Source: Gammaproteobacteria bacterium (lineage in GTDB: Bacteria > Pseudomonadota > Gammaproteobacteria > HK1). Taken from it: a stretch of DNA of 18,584 nt. A program made the translations under genes and the position numbers. The stretch spans positions 1 to 18,584 of the forward strand of contig JAJECB010000110.1 in the NCBI GenBank assembly GCA_022822245.1. Reading direction: 5' to 3'. Of this stretch, positions 1 through 6,659 are shown piece after piece; within the stretch, counting starts at the first letter, position 1; each line of letters begins with the position of its first letter. The notes below the pieces were generated by a model. The model saw only the letters and a list, made by a program, of their open reading frames with translations. It was not told the origin of the DNA and ran no database searches.

Positions 1-1
1 C

Positions 2-76
2 GGGCAGCCAAGCGCGAACGTCCGGCGCCAGCAGCAGCATCTGATCCGGCTCATAGGGGCGAAACGTCGTCGACAT
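2..76 (-). CDS. IS1182-type transposase, N-terminal fragment cut by window edge
   Basis: The first 25 codons of a gene that leaves the window on the left. The peptide begins MSTTFRPYEPDQMLLL and continues to a Leu-Pro at the edge. This opening (T-F-R-P-Y-x-x-x-Q-x-x-L-L-P/A-P-D-x-R-x-W-L-P) is characteristic of IS1182-family (DUF772-containing) transposases, whose catalytic DDE part would lie outside the window. A purine-rich stretch (GAGGGAGCGTGGTGG on the minus strand) just before the ATG can serve as ribosome binding site. I could not recognise the terminal inverted repeat, which should lie to the right of the start, somewhere in 77-180. Whether the element is intact cannot be judged. The family call rests on a short peptide but the match is distinctive. 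Confidence 0.7.
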   Translation of the reverse strand, partial: MSTTFRPYEPDQMLLLAPDVRAWLP

Positions 77-269
77 CCACCACGCTCCCTCTTCTTCCGC
101 CAGCCAATTATCTCACCGGTTCCTGCGGCGCACGCTCCTAGACGAAGAAAATAATAATCTTATCATATGGTTACAACCGAACGGCAGTCCAACGTTGGGA
201 CACTAGTGACAGCAGGTCAAAGAATGGTGGAATGGTATCCGCCAGCCGCAGCGGAGAACTTTAGAATAT
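77..269. other. AT-rich intergenic region between transposase and GIY-YIG gene
   Basis: Divergent spacer of 193 bp. It contains the most AT-rich stretch of the window (about 147-170, runs of A/T including TTATCAT), in sharp contrast to the GC-rich DNA to the right. One end of the insertion sequence and the promoter of the GIY-YIG gene should both lie here. TATCAT could be a -10 element, but no convincing -35 partner is seen. No gene is supported: a 70-codon reading frame starting at 167 overlaps the GIY-YIG gene and resembles nothing I know. Confidence 0.4.
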
Positions 270-692
270 GTGATGCACTGTGCGGTGGCTCCGGAGTTCA
301 AGATAATTGTCGAATTCGCGCCGTTTTCCCCAGAAAGAGAGATTCGTCAGCAATTGCGTCAAGCTCTAGCTGGGCATGAAAGCCGTTCCGGCATCTACGC
401 ATTCTACGATTCCCTGGCCAATCTCCTGTATGTTGGAAAGGCAACCAATCTGCTCGAAGAAATTTACAGTGCACTTCGGCGGGGTATTCCAGTCGAGTTT
501 CCACGTGGCGTCGAGAAACAGCCACAACGACGTTTTGAAGTAGTCAAGTACATTAGCGCCTATGAGGTGGGCGGACTGGAATGGGCTGATTATCCGAAAC
601 ACGCAGAATCGTTCTTGCTTCGGATATCCAAGCCTCCTTTAAATCGAAATATAGGTCACTTATTTCGAATTGATCCCGACGATGGGTGTTGA
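270..692 (+). CDS. GIY-YIG domain protein with atypical active site
   Basis: A 140-residue protein with a GIY-YIG nuclease fold: GIYAFYD at residues 41-47, LYVGKATNL at 53-61, and a C-terminal segment HAESFLLR...PPLNRN (111-127) that supplies the usual metal-binding Glu (E113) and the late Asn. In canonical members (UvrC, I-TevI) the segment after YVG carries a catalytic Arg in an R-R-L type motif. Here it reads LLEEI, with Glu64 at the equivalent place, so hydrolysis may be impaired or the geometry different. The start is GTG 270 or ATG 273; both are far from the only GGAG (253-256). It lies convergent to the ATPase/nuclease pair, 109 bp from it, next to a transposase, in DNA less GC-rich than the rest. 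Role unknown; a mobile or defence-related nuclease is possible. Confidence 0.75.
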   Translation: MMHCAVAPEFKIIVEFAPFSPEREIRQQLRQALAGHESRSGIYAFYDSLANLLYVGKATNLLEEIYSALRRGIPVEFPRGVEKQPQRRFEVVKYISAYEVGGLEWADYPKHAESFLLRISKPPLNRNIGHLFRIDPDDGC

Positions 693-801
693 GGGTGACT
701 CATGGCTCCCGGACTACGCGTTGTTTGGCTGGTTGCTACGGGGATGTAGTATACGATTGGAGGCCAACTACTTTCATGGGTGTGATCCGCGACTACTTCC
801 G

Positions 802-1308
802 CTATTGAACGGTCCATGGTATGTCGTCACGCGCGACCTGCCGGTCCAGAACTAGGGGATGAGCATCAACGGGTTTCAACTGACTGCGTAGTTTCAATAC
901 CACGTCAGCAGGGTTGAAAGGCCGTGGACGAAGCTTCGATCTCACCCGTGGCTGTTCGATGTGCAATGCGACTCGCCATCTGCGCTTTGCCAACATCCGG
1001 CGTGCAAGCGCCCGCTCTTTATTGTCGTTGGCGTTTGCGACTGCCGCAGCCAACCCCGAAAGCGTGTCGCGTACTTTGGCTGCCACCTCGTCTCCGAGAT
1101 CAATCACTTTCTCCCGCCGGTGCTGTCGGTAGTCCTTTATTTCGACCAGCCAAGCGGCGGCGCGGGAAAGACAGAGGATATCGACCGCCTTCGATCCACC
1201 AGCAACCGACTGGAACTGATTTCGATAAAACGACCACTGCTCGTACTTTCCAACTTCACAGTGATCGGAAAATGAAAATCTGAGATCGCCTTCTTCGATC
1301 TCAGTCAC
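802..1308 (-). CDS. putative PD-(D/E)XK-type nuclease, partner of the upstream ATPase
   Basis: A 168-residue protein of no family I can name. Residues 39-60 read as a strand-turn-strand, K-A-V-D-I-L then A-W-L-V-E-I-K-D-Y, giving Asp43, Glu56 and Lys58. This D-x(12)-E-x-K arrangement at the end of a hydrophobic strand is the hallmark of PD-(D/E)XK nucleases. A central helical stretch (70-110) and another hydrophobic strand (WRVALHIEQP, 111-120) follow, also consistent with that fold. The GTG start at 1308 overlaps the ATPase stop in a GTGA tetranucleotide, so the two are translationally coupled and probably act together, with the ATPase as sensor or motor and this protein as effector. The nuclease call is motif-based inference; no signal peptide or membrane segment is visible. 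Confidence 0.6.
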   Translation of the reverse strand: MTEIEEGDLRFSFSDHCEVGKYEQWSFYRNQFQSVAGGSKAVDILCLSRAAAWLVEIKDYRQHRREKVIDLGDEVAAKVRDTLSGLAAAVANANDNKERALARRMLAKRRWRVALHIEQPRVRSKLRPRPFNPADVVLKLRSQLKPVDAHPLVLDRQVARDDIPWTVQ

Positions 1309-2354
1309 GATATGAACTCTTCGACGAAACGATCCGACTGTTCCAATTCCTCGTCCAGCAGGATCAAAGGATCTACGTCATCAACATCACCGGCTTGAGA
1401 CACCTCCACACCCTTGTCGCTCCGGCGCAATGCGAAATAACGGTGTTCGACATTGTCGAATTCACGTCTGAGGAGGACCTCGAACTCCCTCAAGAGGAAG
1501 AGACTATGCGTTGCCACAAAGACCTGAACGCCTGCTCCCGATATATTGAGAATTGCTTTGGCGACTTCGCGAATCAGCTTCGGATTTAGGTTCGATTCCG
1601 GCTCATCCCAGAACAGGCAACCTTTGTCGAGCAGAGAGCCAGTGGCGATCAGCCGCGCCAGCATGGCAAGCTTGCGCCAACCCTCTGCGACGAGGGGCAC
1701 TTCCATGCTGGCGGAGCTGAACAGGCGAAGATAGAAGCGCCCATTCCGCCCGAGATCGATCCGCCCACCGATTTGTTCCTCCAGTGGTCCCAACAAACCG
1801 GCAACTTTCGAGCCTCGTGGTCCCTTCAGCGCTGGCGCGCCGAGCAACCGGCAAGTGTCGCGCCACGTCTCCTCGAATTCTACGTGGTGGGTCTCGTACA
1901 GCGAGACAAATCCCGGATAGATGGTCAGCAACTCTCGAGTGGGCAGGTACACTGGGGTGCGGCTGCGCCACGCCGATGGCCCCTGATCGACAGCGACAGA
2001 TCTATTCTGCGTTACAAAACTAAACCCGATGGAAGTGTCGCGTTCACTGAACTCAAGCTTCACCTCGCATCGGCTACGGCCCCGCTGCCAACGTGCGAGA
2101 CGACCCAGATTCTCCGGTCGAAGTACGTTAACAAGCTTTTCGGCAATTCGAGTCTGCAGCAATGACTTGGTAGGTGGTCGGCCATTCGATCTTTTGCCTT
2201 CCTCCGCGCTCACTGCCATAACGGAGTAAGGGAGCTTGAGCAGGTGCGTCTTGCCCGTCCCGTTCTCGCCGATGATGACGTTGAGGCCCTTGGCGAAGTC
2301 CAGTCGGGCCTCCGGAAAAGCCGTGAAGTTCCTTACTTCGAGCGATCTGAGCAC
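1305..2354 (-). CDS. RecF/OLD-like ABC-type ATPase (AAA_21/AAA_15 class)
   Basis: About 349 residues from the GTG I prefer; an ATG at 2390 would add 12. The opening L-R-S-L-E-V-R-N-F-T-A-F is the standard N-terminus of SMC/RecF-like ATPases. On the longer numbering the Walker A motif GENGTGKT is at 41-48, a signature-like VAEGWRK at 235-240, Walker B CLFWDEPESNLNP at 258-270 (D262, E263) and the H-loop VFVATHS at 290-296. There is no TOPRIM domain, so it is not a complete OLD/GajA protein. GTG 2354 is chosen because GGAGG lies eight bases before it, while ATG 2390 has no Shine-Dalgarno and sits in a hairpin. It overlaps the nuclease gene by 4 bp. Such ATPases often pair with a small effector nuclease in phage defence. 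It lies 113 bp downstream of fhs on the same strand. Confidence 0.85.
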   Translation of the reverse strand: MLRSLEVRNFTAFPEARLDFAKGLNVIIGENGTGKTHLLKLPYSVMAVSAEEGKRSNGRPPTKSLLQTRIAEKLVNVLRPENLGRLARWQRGRSRCEVKLEFSERDTSIGFSFVTQNRSVAVDQGPSAWRSRTPVYLPTRELLTIYPGFVSLYETHHVEFEETWRDTCRLLGAPALKGPRGSKVAGLLGPLEEQIGGRIDLGRNGRFYLRLFSSASMEVPLVAEGWRKLAMLARLIATGSLLDKGCLFWDEPESNLNPKLIREVAKAILNISGAGVQVFVATHSLFLLREFEVLLRREFDNVEHRYFALRRSDKGVEVSQAGDVDDVDPLILLDEELEQSDRFVEEFIS

Positions 2355-2372
2355 GGCCTCTTCCTCCCCGAA

Positions 2373-2388
2373 GCCCGCAGGCGCGGGC
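2373..2388 (-). other. hairpin just ahead of the ATPase Shine-Dalgarno
   Basis: On the minus strand GCCCGC, a four-base loop GCCT, then GCGGGC form a six-pair GC stem. It ends shortly before the GGAGG that serves the GTG start at 2354. No T-run follows, so it is a poor intrinsic terminator for fhs. It could limit read-through or mask the ribosome binding site. Function is inferred. Confidence 0.35.
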
Positions 2389-2467
2389 ATTGTATGTCAG
2401 AGGACGGAGGACGGGGGGGACAAGGCAGATTCCGCGACCGAGGAAGCGCGGGGACCTGCCGTCGTGG

Positions 2468-4156
2468 TCAGAACAAGCCCTCTACTTCGCCGGCGGGGTT
2501 GAGGCGGATGCTGTTGGCGGCGGGGACGCGGGGGAGGCCGGGCATGGTCATCATGTCGCCGCAGATGGCGACGATGAACTCGGCTCCGGACGAGAGGCGC
2601 ACCTCGCGGACGGGGATGGAGTGGCCGGAGGGGGCGCCCTTGGCGTTGGGGTCGGTCGAGAAGCTGTACTGGGTCTTCGCCATGCAGACGGGGTAGTGGC
2701 CGAAGCCGTCCGCCTCGAACTTCGCGATCTGGTTCTTGACGGTGGCGGGAGCGGTGACTTCCGCCGCACCGTAGATGTTCTTGGCGATGGTTTCGATCTT
2801 CTCCCAGAGGCCCATGTCGTCCGGGTAGAGGGGGCGGAAATCGGCCGCGCCGCTGTCGGCCACCTCGACGATCTTCTGCGCGAGGGCCTCGGTGCCGGCG
2901 CTGCCGTTCGCCCAGTGGGTGCACTCGATGGCGACGGAGTCCCGCGCTTCACAGTACTCGCGCACCGCGTCGAGCTCGGCGTCGGTGTCCGCGGTGAAGC
3001 GGTTGATGCCGACGACGGCCGGCACCCCGAAACGCGCGATGTTGTCGAGGTGGCGCCCGAGGTTCGCGAGCCCCGCGCGGACGGCGTCCACGTTTTCGGA
3101 GCCGAGGTCGCCGATTGCCACCCCGCCGTGCATCTTGAGGGCGCGGATGGTCGCGACGACCACGGCTGCGTCCGGCCGCAGGCCCGCCTTCCGGCACTTG
3201 ATGTCGAAGAACTTCTCGGCCCCGAGGTCCGCCCCGAAGCCCGCCTCGGTCACCACGTAGTCGGCGAGCTTGAGCCCCGCCCTCGTCGCCATCACCGAGT
3301 TGCAGCCGTGGGCGATGTTCGCGAACGGCCCGCCGTGGATGAACGCGGGGTTGTTCTCGAGGGTCTGGACGAGGTTCGGCATGAACGCGTCCTTCAGGAG
3401 CACGGTCATCGCCCCGTCCGCCTCGAGCTCGCGCGAGTAGCGGGCCTCGCGTTCCCTCGTCTGCCCGACCACGATGTTGCCGAGCCGGCGCTCGAGGTCC
3501 GAGAGCCCCTCCGCGAGGCAGAAGATCGCCATGACTTCCGACGCCACCGTGATGTCGAAGCCGGACTGGCGCGGGTAGCCGTTCCCGACCCCACCGAGCG
3601 CGATGGACACGTTCCGGAGCGCCCGGTCGTTCATGTCCACCACCCGCCCCCAGGTGGCGCGCCGCGCGTCGATCCCGAGCGCGTTCCCCCAGTGGATGTG
3701 GTTGTCCACCATCGCGGAGAGCAGGTTGTGGGCGGCCCCGATGGCATGGAAGTCGCCGGTGAAGTGGAGGTTGATGCTCTCCATCGGCACGACCTGGGCG
3801 TAGCCCCCCCCCGCCGCGCCGCCCTTGATCCCGAAGCAGGGGCCGAGGCTCGGCTCCCGGAGGCAAATCGCGGTTCGCTTGCCGATGCGGTTGAGACCGT
3901 CCCCCAGCCCCACGGTGGTCGTCGTCTTGCCCTCCCCGGCCGGGGTCGGGGTGATCGCGGTCACGAGGATGAGCTTGCCGTCCGGACGGTCGGCGAGCGA
4001 GTCGAGGTAGTCGAACCCGATCTTGGCCTTGTCGTGGCCGTAGGGGAAAAGGTGCTCGCTCGGAATGTCGAGCTTCGCCCCGATCTCGCCGATCGGGAGG
4101 GTACGCGCCGCGCGCGCGATCTCGATGTCGCTTCGTACTTCGCCCTTGTCGCTCAT
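2468..4156 (-). CDS. fhs: formate--tetrahydrofolate ligase
   Basis: A 562-residue cytosolic enzyme catalysing formate + THF + ATP -> 10-formyl-THF + ADP + Pi, the ATP-driven entry of formate into folate C1 metabolism. Length and sequence fit the family end to end: the P-loop [13 protein letters not shown] at about 70-81, the [26 protein letters not shown] block, [18 protein letters not shown], and the C-terminal [12 protein letters not shown] segment. The ATG overlaps the stop of the preceding formyltransferase gene in an ATGA, so the two are co-translated. In this operon it captures the formate released by the CoA-transferase/TPP-enzyme cycle, or makes 10-formyl-THF for the neighbouring formyltransferase. 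It is the last metabolic gene of the unit. Complete, no missing motifs seen. Confidence 0.97.
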   Translation of the reverse strand: MSDKGEVRSDIEIARAARTLPIGEIGAKLDIPSEHLFPYGHDKAKIGFDYLDSLADRPDGKLILVTAITPTPAGEGKTTTTVGLGDGLNRIGKRTAICLREPSLGPCFGIKGGAAGGGYAQVVPMESINLHFTGDFHAIGAAHNLLSAMVDNHIHWGNALGIDARRATWGRVVDMNDRALRNVSIALGGVGNGYPRQSGFDITVASEVMAIFCLAEGLSDLERRLGNIVVGQTREREARYSRELEADGAMTVLLKDAFMPNLVQTLENNPAFIHGGPFANIAHGCNSVMATRAGLKLADYVVTEAGFGADLGAEKFFDIKCRKAGLRPDAAVVVATIRALKMHGGVAIGDLGSENVDAVRAGLANLGRHLDNIARFGVPAVVGINRFTADTDAELDAVREYCEARDSVAIECTHWANGSAGTEALAQKIVEVADSGAADFRPLYPDDMGLWEKIETIAKNIYGAAEVTAPATVKNQIAKFEADGFGHYPVCMAKTQYSFSTDPNAKGAPSGHSIPVREVRLSSGAEFIVAICGDMMTMPGLPRVPAANSIRLNPAGEVEGLF

Positions 4157-5106
4157 TCGCCCGCTCCCGCCGATTCGAGCCGATCGCCCGCCTTGAGACC
4201 CGCAGCCGCCGCGAACTCGCCGGCCGCCACCTTTCCTTCGCCCGCCGGGCGCACCCGCTCGACCCGGATGCCGCCCCCGTCTCCCGCCGCGACGACGAAG
4301 CCCTCGCCGTCCACCACGGTAACTTCACCCGGAGCGCCCGCGCCGCCGCCGTCACCACCGCCCGCGTCCACGCGCCGGCTGTCGAAGATCTGGAGCCGCT
4401 TCCCGCCGTGCAGGGCCCACGCCCCGGGCTGCGGGTTGGCGCCGCGGATGAGGTTGTAGACCTCCGCCGCCGGCTTCGTCCAGTCGATACCCGCGTTCTC
4501 CGCCCGGCACCAGCCCTCGTAGGTGCCGGCGTCAGGGTCCTGCGCCTCCTTGGGCGCCTTCCCGTCGCGCACGAGGTCCACACCCTCCAGCATCGCCTCG
4601 ACCCCCATCGGAAAGAGGTGGTTGAAGTAGATGCTGCCCAAGGTGTCGTCCGGCCCGATCTCGACCTCCTTCTGGAGGAGGATCGGCCCCGTGTCGAGGC
4701 CGTTGTCCGGCCAGAAGATGCTGAGCCCGGTCTTCTCCGCGCCGAAGATGATGGGCCAGTTGATGGAGCTCGGCCCCTTGTGCATGGGAAGGAGCGAGGG
4801 GTGGTACTGGATGGTCCCGAGCTTCGGCACGTTGAGCGCCTCCTCGGGAACGAACAGGGTCACGTAGGCCATCACCCCGAGGTCGGGCTCGAGCCCGCGC
4901 ATCTCCTCCCACACCTCGGGGCGGCGGAAGGACTTCGGCTGGAACACGGGGATCCCGCGCTCGTCCGCGCACGCCTTCAGGGGATCGGGTGGCCGGCCCT
5001 CGCGGTCCGGGGCGGTGTAGACCCCCACCACGTTCTCGCCGCGGTCGAGGAGCGCTTCCAGCACCGCGCGCCCGAACGCCTGTTGTCCGTTGACGATGAT
5101 TCGCAT
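4153..5106 (-). CDS. stand-alone formyltransferase, 10-formyl-THF dehydrogenase N-domain type
   Basis: A 317-residue protein starting [23 protein letters not shown] 5106 is chosen because it aligns with the family start; an ATG 15 codons upstream only adds a charged tail. It has a formyltransferase Rossmann domain (1-200) and an OB-like C-terminal domain (about 205-317) with a Gly-rich linker near 244-258. It resembles the hydrolase/formyltransferase part of 10-formyl-THF dehydrogenase (ALDH1L1) more than Met-tRNA formyltransferase: [17 protein letters not shown] at 101-117 replaces the N-x-H of Fmt, followed by [18 protein letters not shown]. Likely catalytic residues are His102 and Asp138, equivalent to His106 and Asp142 of ALDH1L1. 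The dehydrogenase half is absent. Between frc and fhs it may hydrolyse 10-formyl-THF or, as I propose, exchange formyl between folate and a CoA-type thiol. Automatic annotation would probably say methionyl-tRNA formyltransferase. Confidence 0.85.
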   Translation of the reverse strand: MRIIVNGQQAFGRAVLEALLDRGENVVGVYTAPDREGRPPDPLKACADERGIPVFQPKSFRRPEVWEEMRGLEPDLGVMAYVTLFVPEEALNVPKLGTIQYHPSLLPMHKGPSSINWPIIFGAEKTGLSIFWPDNGLDTGPILLQKEVEIGPDDTLGSIYFNHLFPMGVEAMLEGVDLVRDGKAPKEAQDPDAGTYEGWCRAENAGIDWTKPAAEVYNLIRGANPQPGAWALHGGKRLQIFDSRRVDAGGGDGGGAGAPGEVTVVDGEGFVVAAGDGGGIRVERVRPAGEGKVAAGEFAAAAGLKAGDRLESAGAGE

Positions 5107-5163
5107 GGCTTCGTGTTCCTGTCGGTCCTCGTGTCGGGCCGTGCCCGTCACGCCGTGGTCATC

Positions 5164-5200
5164 CGCGGGCTGGAAGCCCGCGCTCCGGGGGTCAACCCCG
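5164..5200 (-). repeat. two adjacent hairpins in the frc-formyltransferase gap
   Basis: In the 135-bp gap two inverted repeats follow each other. CGCGGGCT (5164-5171), loop GGA, AGCCCGCG (5175-5182) is a perfect eight-pair stem. CGGGG (5186-5190), loop of five, CCCCG (5196-5200) is a five-pair stem. The first resembles dispersed GC-rich palindromes common in high-GC genomes. Neither has a T-tract, so they suit mRNA processing or differential stability inside the operon better than termination. Confidence 0.45.
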
Positions 5201-5241
5201 TGCCTCGTGCCGCGTCAGACCGGGGCGCGGGCTCGCCGGCC

Positions 5242-6513
5242 CTAGTCGGCGGCGGCCGCCGCGGGCCGCCTCGGCGCCCGCGAGAACGCCCCCGCCGCCC
5301 GCGCCTCGTCGATCCGCCCCTGATCGTAGCCGAGGATCTCGCTCAATAGCTCGTCCGTGTGCTCGCCGAGCAGGGGCGAGCGCCGAACCACCGGCGGCGA
5401 GTCCGAGAGCTTGATGGGACAGCCGACGTTGAGAAACTCGCCCCGCTCCGGATGCGGCACGTCGACCGCCATCTCGCGGAGCCGCACGTGCTCGTCGTCG
5501 GCGAGGTCCGCGGTGCTCATGATCGGGCCGCAGGGCACGTTCAGCTCGTTCAGGATGTCCCGCATCTCCCACTTGGTGTAGCCGGACGCGAACTCCCCGA
5601 GCCGGCGCCACATCTCGCCCTGGTTCGCGCGCCGCGCGTCGATGTCGGCAAAGCGGGGGTCGGTCGCGAATTCCTCGCCCCCCACCCGGGTCGCGAGCGC
5701 GCCCCAGACGTGCTCCTGGACCACCACGTAGATCCAGTCGTTCGGGCCGCCCGGCTTGCAGGGGATCGCGTTCCCGAGCTGCCCGCCCCCCGAGTCGTTG
5801 CCGGCCCGCGGGGTGAAGTCCGCGAACTCCTGGCGCGAGTACTCGGCGAGCGGCCCCCGCAGCACCCGCTGGTGGTCGCGGAACTTGACGCGCGCGAGGT
5901 TCATCACGCAGTCCATCATCGCGCACTCGACGAACTGGCCGCGGCCCGTGCGTTCGCGCTGAATCAGCGCGGCGAGGATCCCGGCCATCAGGTGCACGCC
6001 CGTCCCGGAGTCGCCGATCTGGGCCCCGGTCACGAACGGCGGCCCCTCCGGCTCGCCCGTCGTGCTCATCGACCCCCCCATCGCCTGGGCGACGTTTTCG
6101 TACGCCTTGTAGTCCGCGTACGGCCCCTCGCTTCCGAAGCCCTTGACCGAGGCCATCACGATCCGCGGGTTGATCTCGTGCACCCGCTCCCAGCCGAAGC
6201 CGAGGCGCTCGAGCACCCCCGGACCGAAGTTCTCCATCACCACGTCGCACTCGCGGAGCAGCCCGGTGAAGACCTCCTTCCCCTCGGGGTTCTTGAGGTT
6301 CACGGTGATGGAGCGCTTGTTGCAGTTGAGCATGGTGAAGTAGAGGCTGTCCGCGCCCTCGACGTCGCGGAGCTGCCCGCGGGTCACGTCCCCGGTCGGG
6401 GGCTCCAGCTTGATGACGTCCGCCCCGAGGAAGCCCATGAGCTGGCTGCAGCTCGGGCCTGCCTGCACGTGGGTCATGTCGAGGATCCGGATCCCCGAGA
6501 GTGCCTGGTTCAT
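5242..6513 (-). CDS. frc: formyl-CoA:oxalate CoA-transferase (class III)
   Basis: A 423-residue class III (CaiB/BaiF) CoA-transferase. The characterised enzyme moves CoA from formyl-CoA to oxalate, giving oxalyl-CoA and formate. It follows Oxalobacter Frc closely: LDMTHVQAGPSC at 11-22 (His15, Gln17), GFLGADVIKLE, DSLYFTMLNCNKRSI, ENFGPGVLERLGF, IGDSGTGVHLMAGILAAL with the nucleophile Asp168 (Asp169 in Oxalobacter), the glycine-loop SGGGQ at 241-245, NVPCGPIMS, and the C-terminal PLLGEHTDE. Position 47 is Gln where Oxalobacter has Trp48, which lines the active site, so substrate handling may differ. The ATG at 6513 has GAGAGGA upstream. The same frame stays open further upstream, but that part is only an out-of-frame reading of the preceding gene. 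It lies 146 bp downstream of the TPP-enzyme gene on the same strand. Confidence 0.93.
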   Translation of the reverse strand: MNQALSGIRILDMTHVQAGPSCSQLMGFLGADVIKLEPPTGDVTRGQLRDVEGADSLYFTMLNCNKRSITVNLKNPEGKEVFTGLLRECDVVMENFGPGVLERLGFGWERVHEINPRIVMASVKGFGSEGPYADYKAYENVAQAMGGSMSTTGEPEGPPFVTGAQIGDSGTGVHLMAGILAALIQRERTGRGQFVECAMMDCVMNLARVKFRDHQRVLRGPLAEYSRQEFADFTPRAGNDSGGGQLGNAIPCKPGGPNDWIYVVVQEHVWGALATRVGGEEFATDPRFADIDARRANQGEMWRRLGEFASGYTKWEMRDILNELNVPCGPIMSTADLADDEHVRLREMAVDVPHPERGEFLNVGCPIKLSDSPPVVRRSPLLGEHTDELLSEILGYDQGRIDEARAAGAFSRAPRRPAAAAAD

Positions 6514-6659
6514 GGTCTCGTCCTCTCTCGCTGTCGGAGGGGTGCGGGCGGTCGCCTCGCCGTCGTTGCCGGCATCCCCGGCGCGGCCGTTGGCGCCGGC
6601 GGCGCCGGTGCCGCCCGCGCCGCGTCGTCTCGTGTCGCTGCGCCGTCCTCCGCCGCTCC
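6514..6659. other. GC-rich intra-operon gap without a gene
   Basis: The spacer between the TPP-enzyme gene and frc is very GC-rich, with clustered GGCGCC/GCCGGC self-complementary blocks near 6588-6612 that could fold in the mRNA. No coding sequence, promoter or terminator with a T-tract is recognised. Confidence 0.3.

Noticed and set aside
670..855. A 61-codon plus-strand frame between the GIY-YIG gene and the nuclease gene.
   Set aside because: It overlaps both genes, has no ribosome binding site or recognisable motif, and is probably chance.
2390..4459. A 689-codon open frame on the plus strand opposite fhs and the formyltransferase gene.
   Set aside because: It is antisense to two genes with unmistakable family motifs, is rich in Arg/Asp/Val/Gly/His repeats and shows no domain. 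It is a GC-bias shadow.
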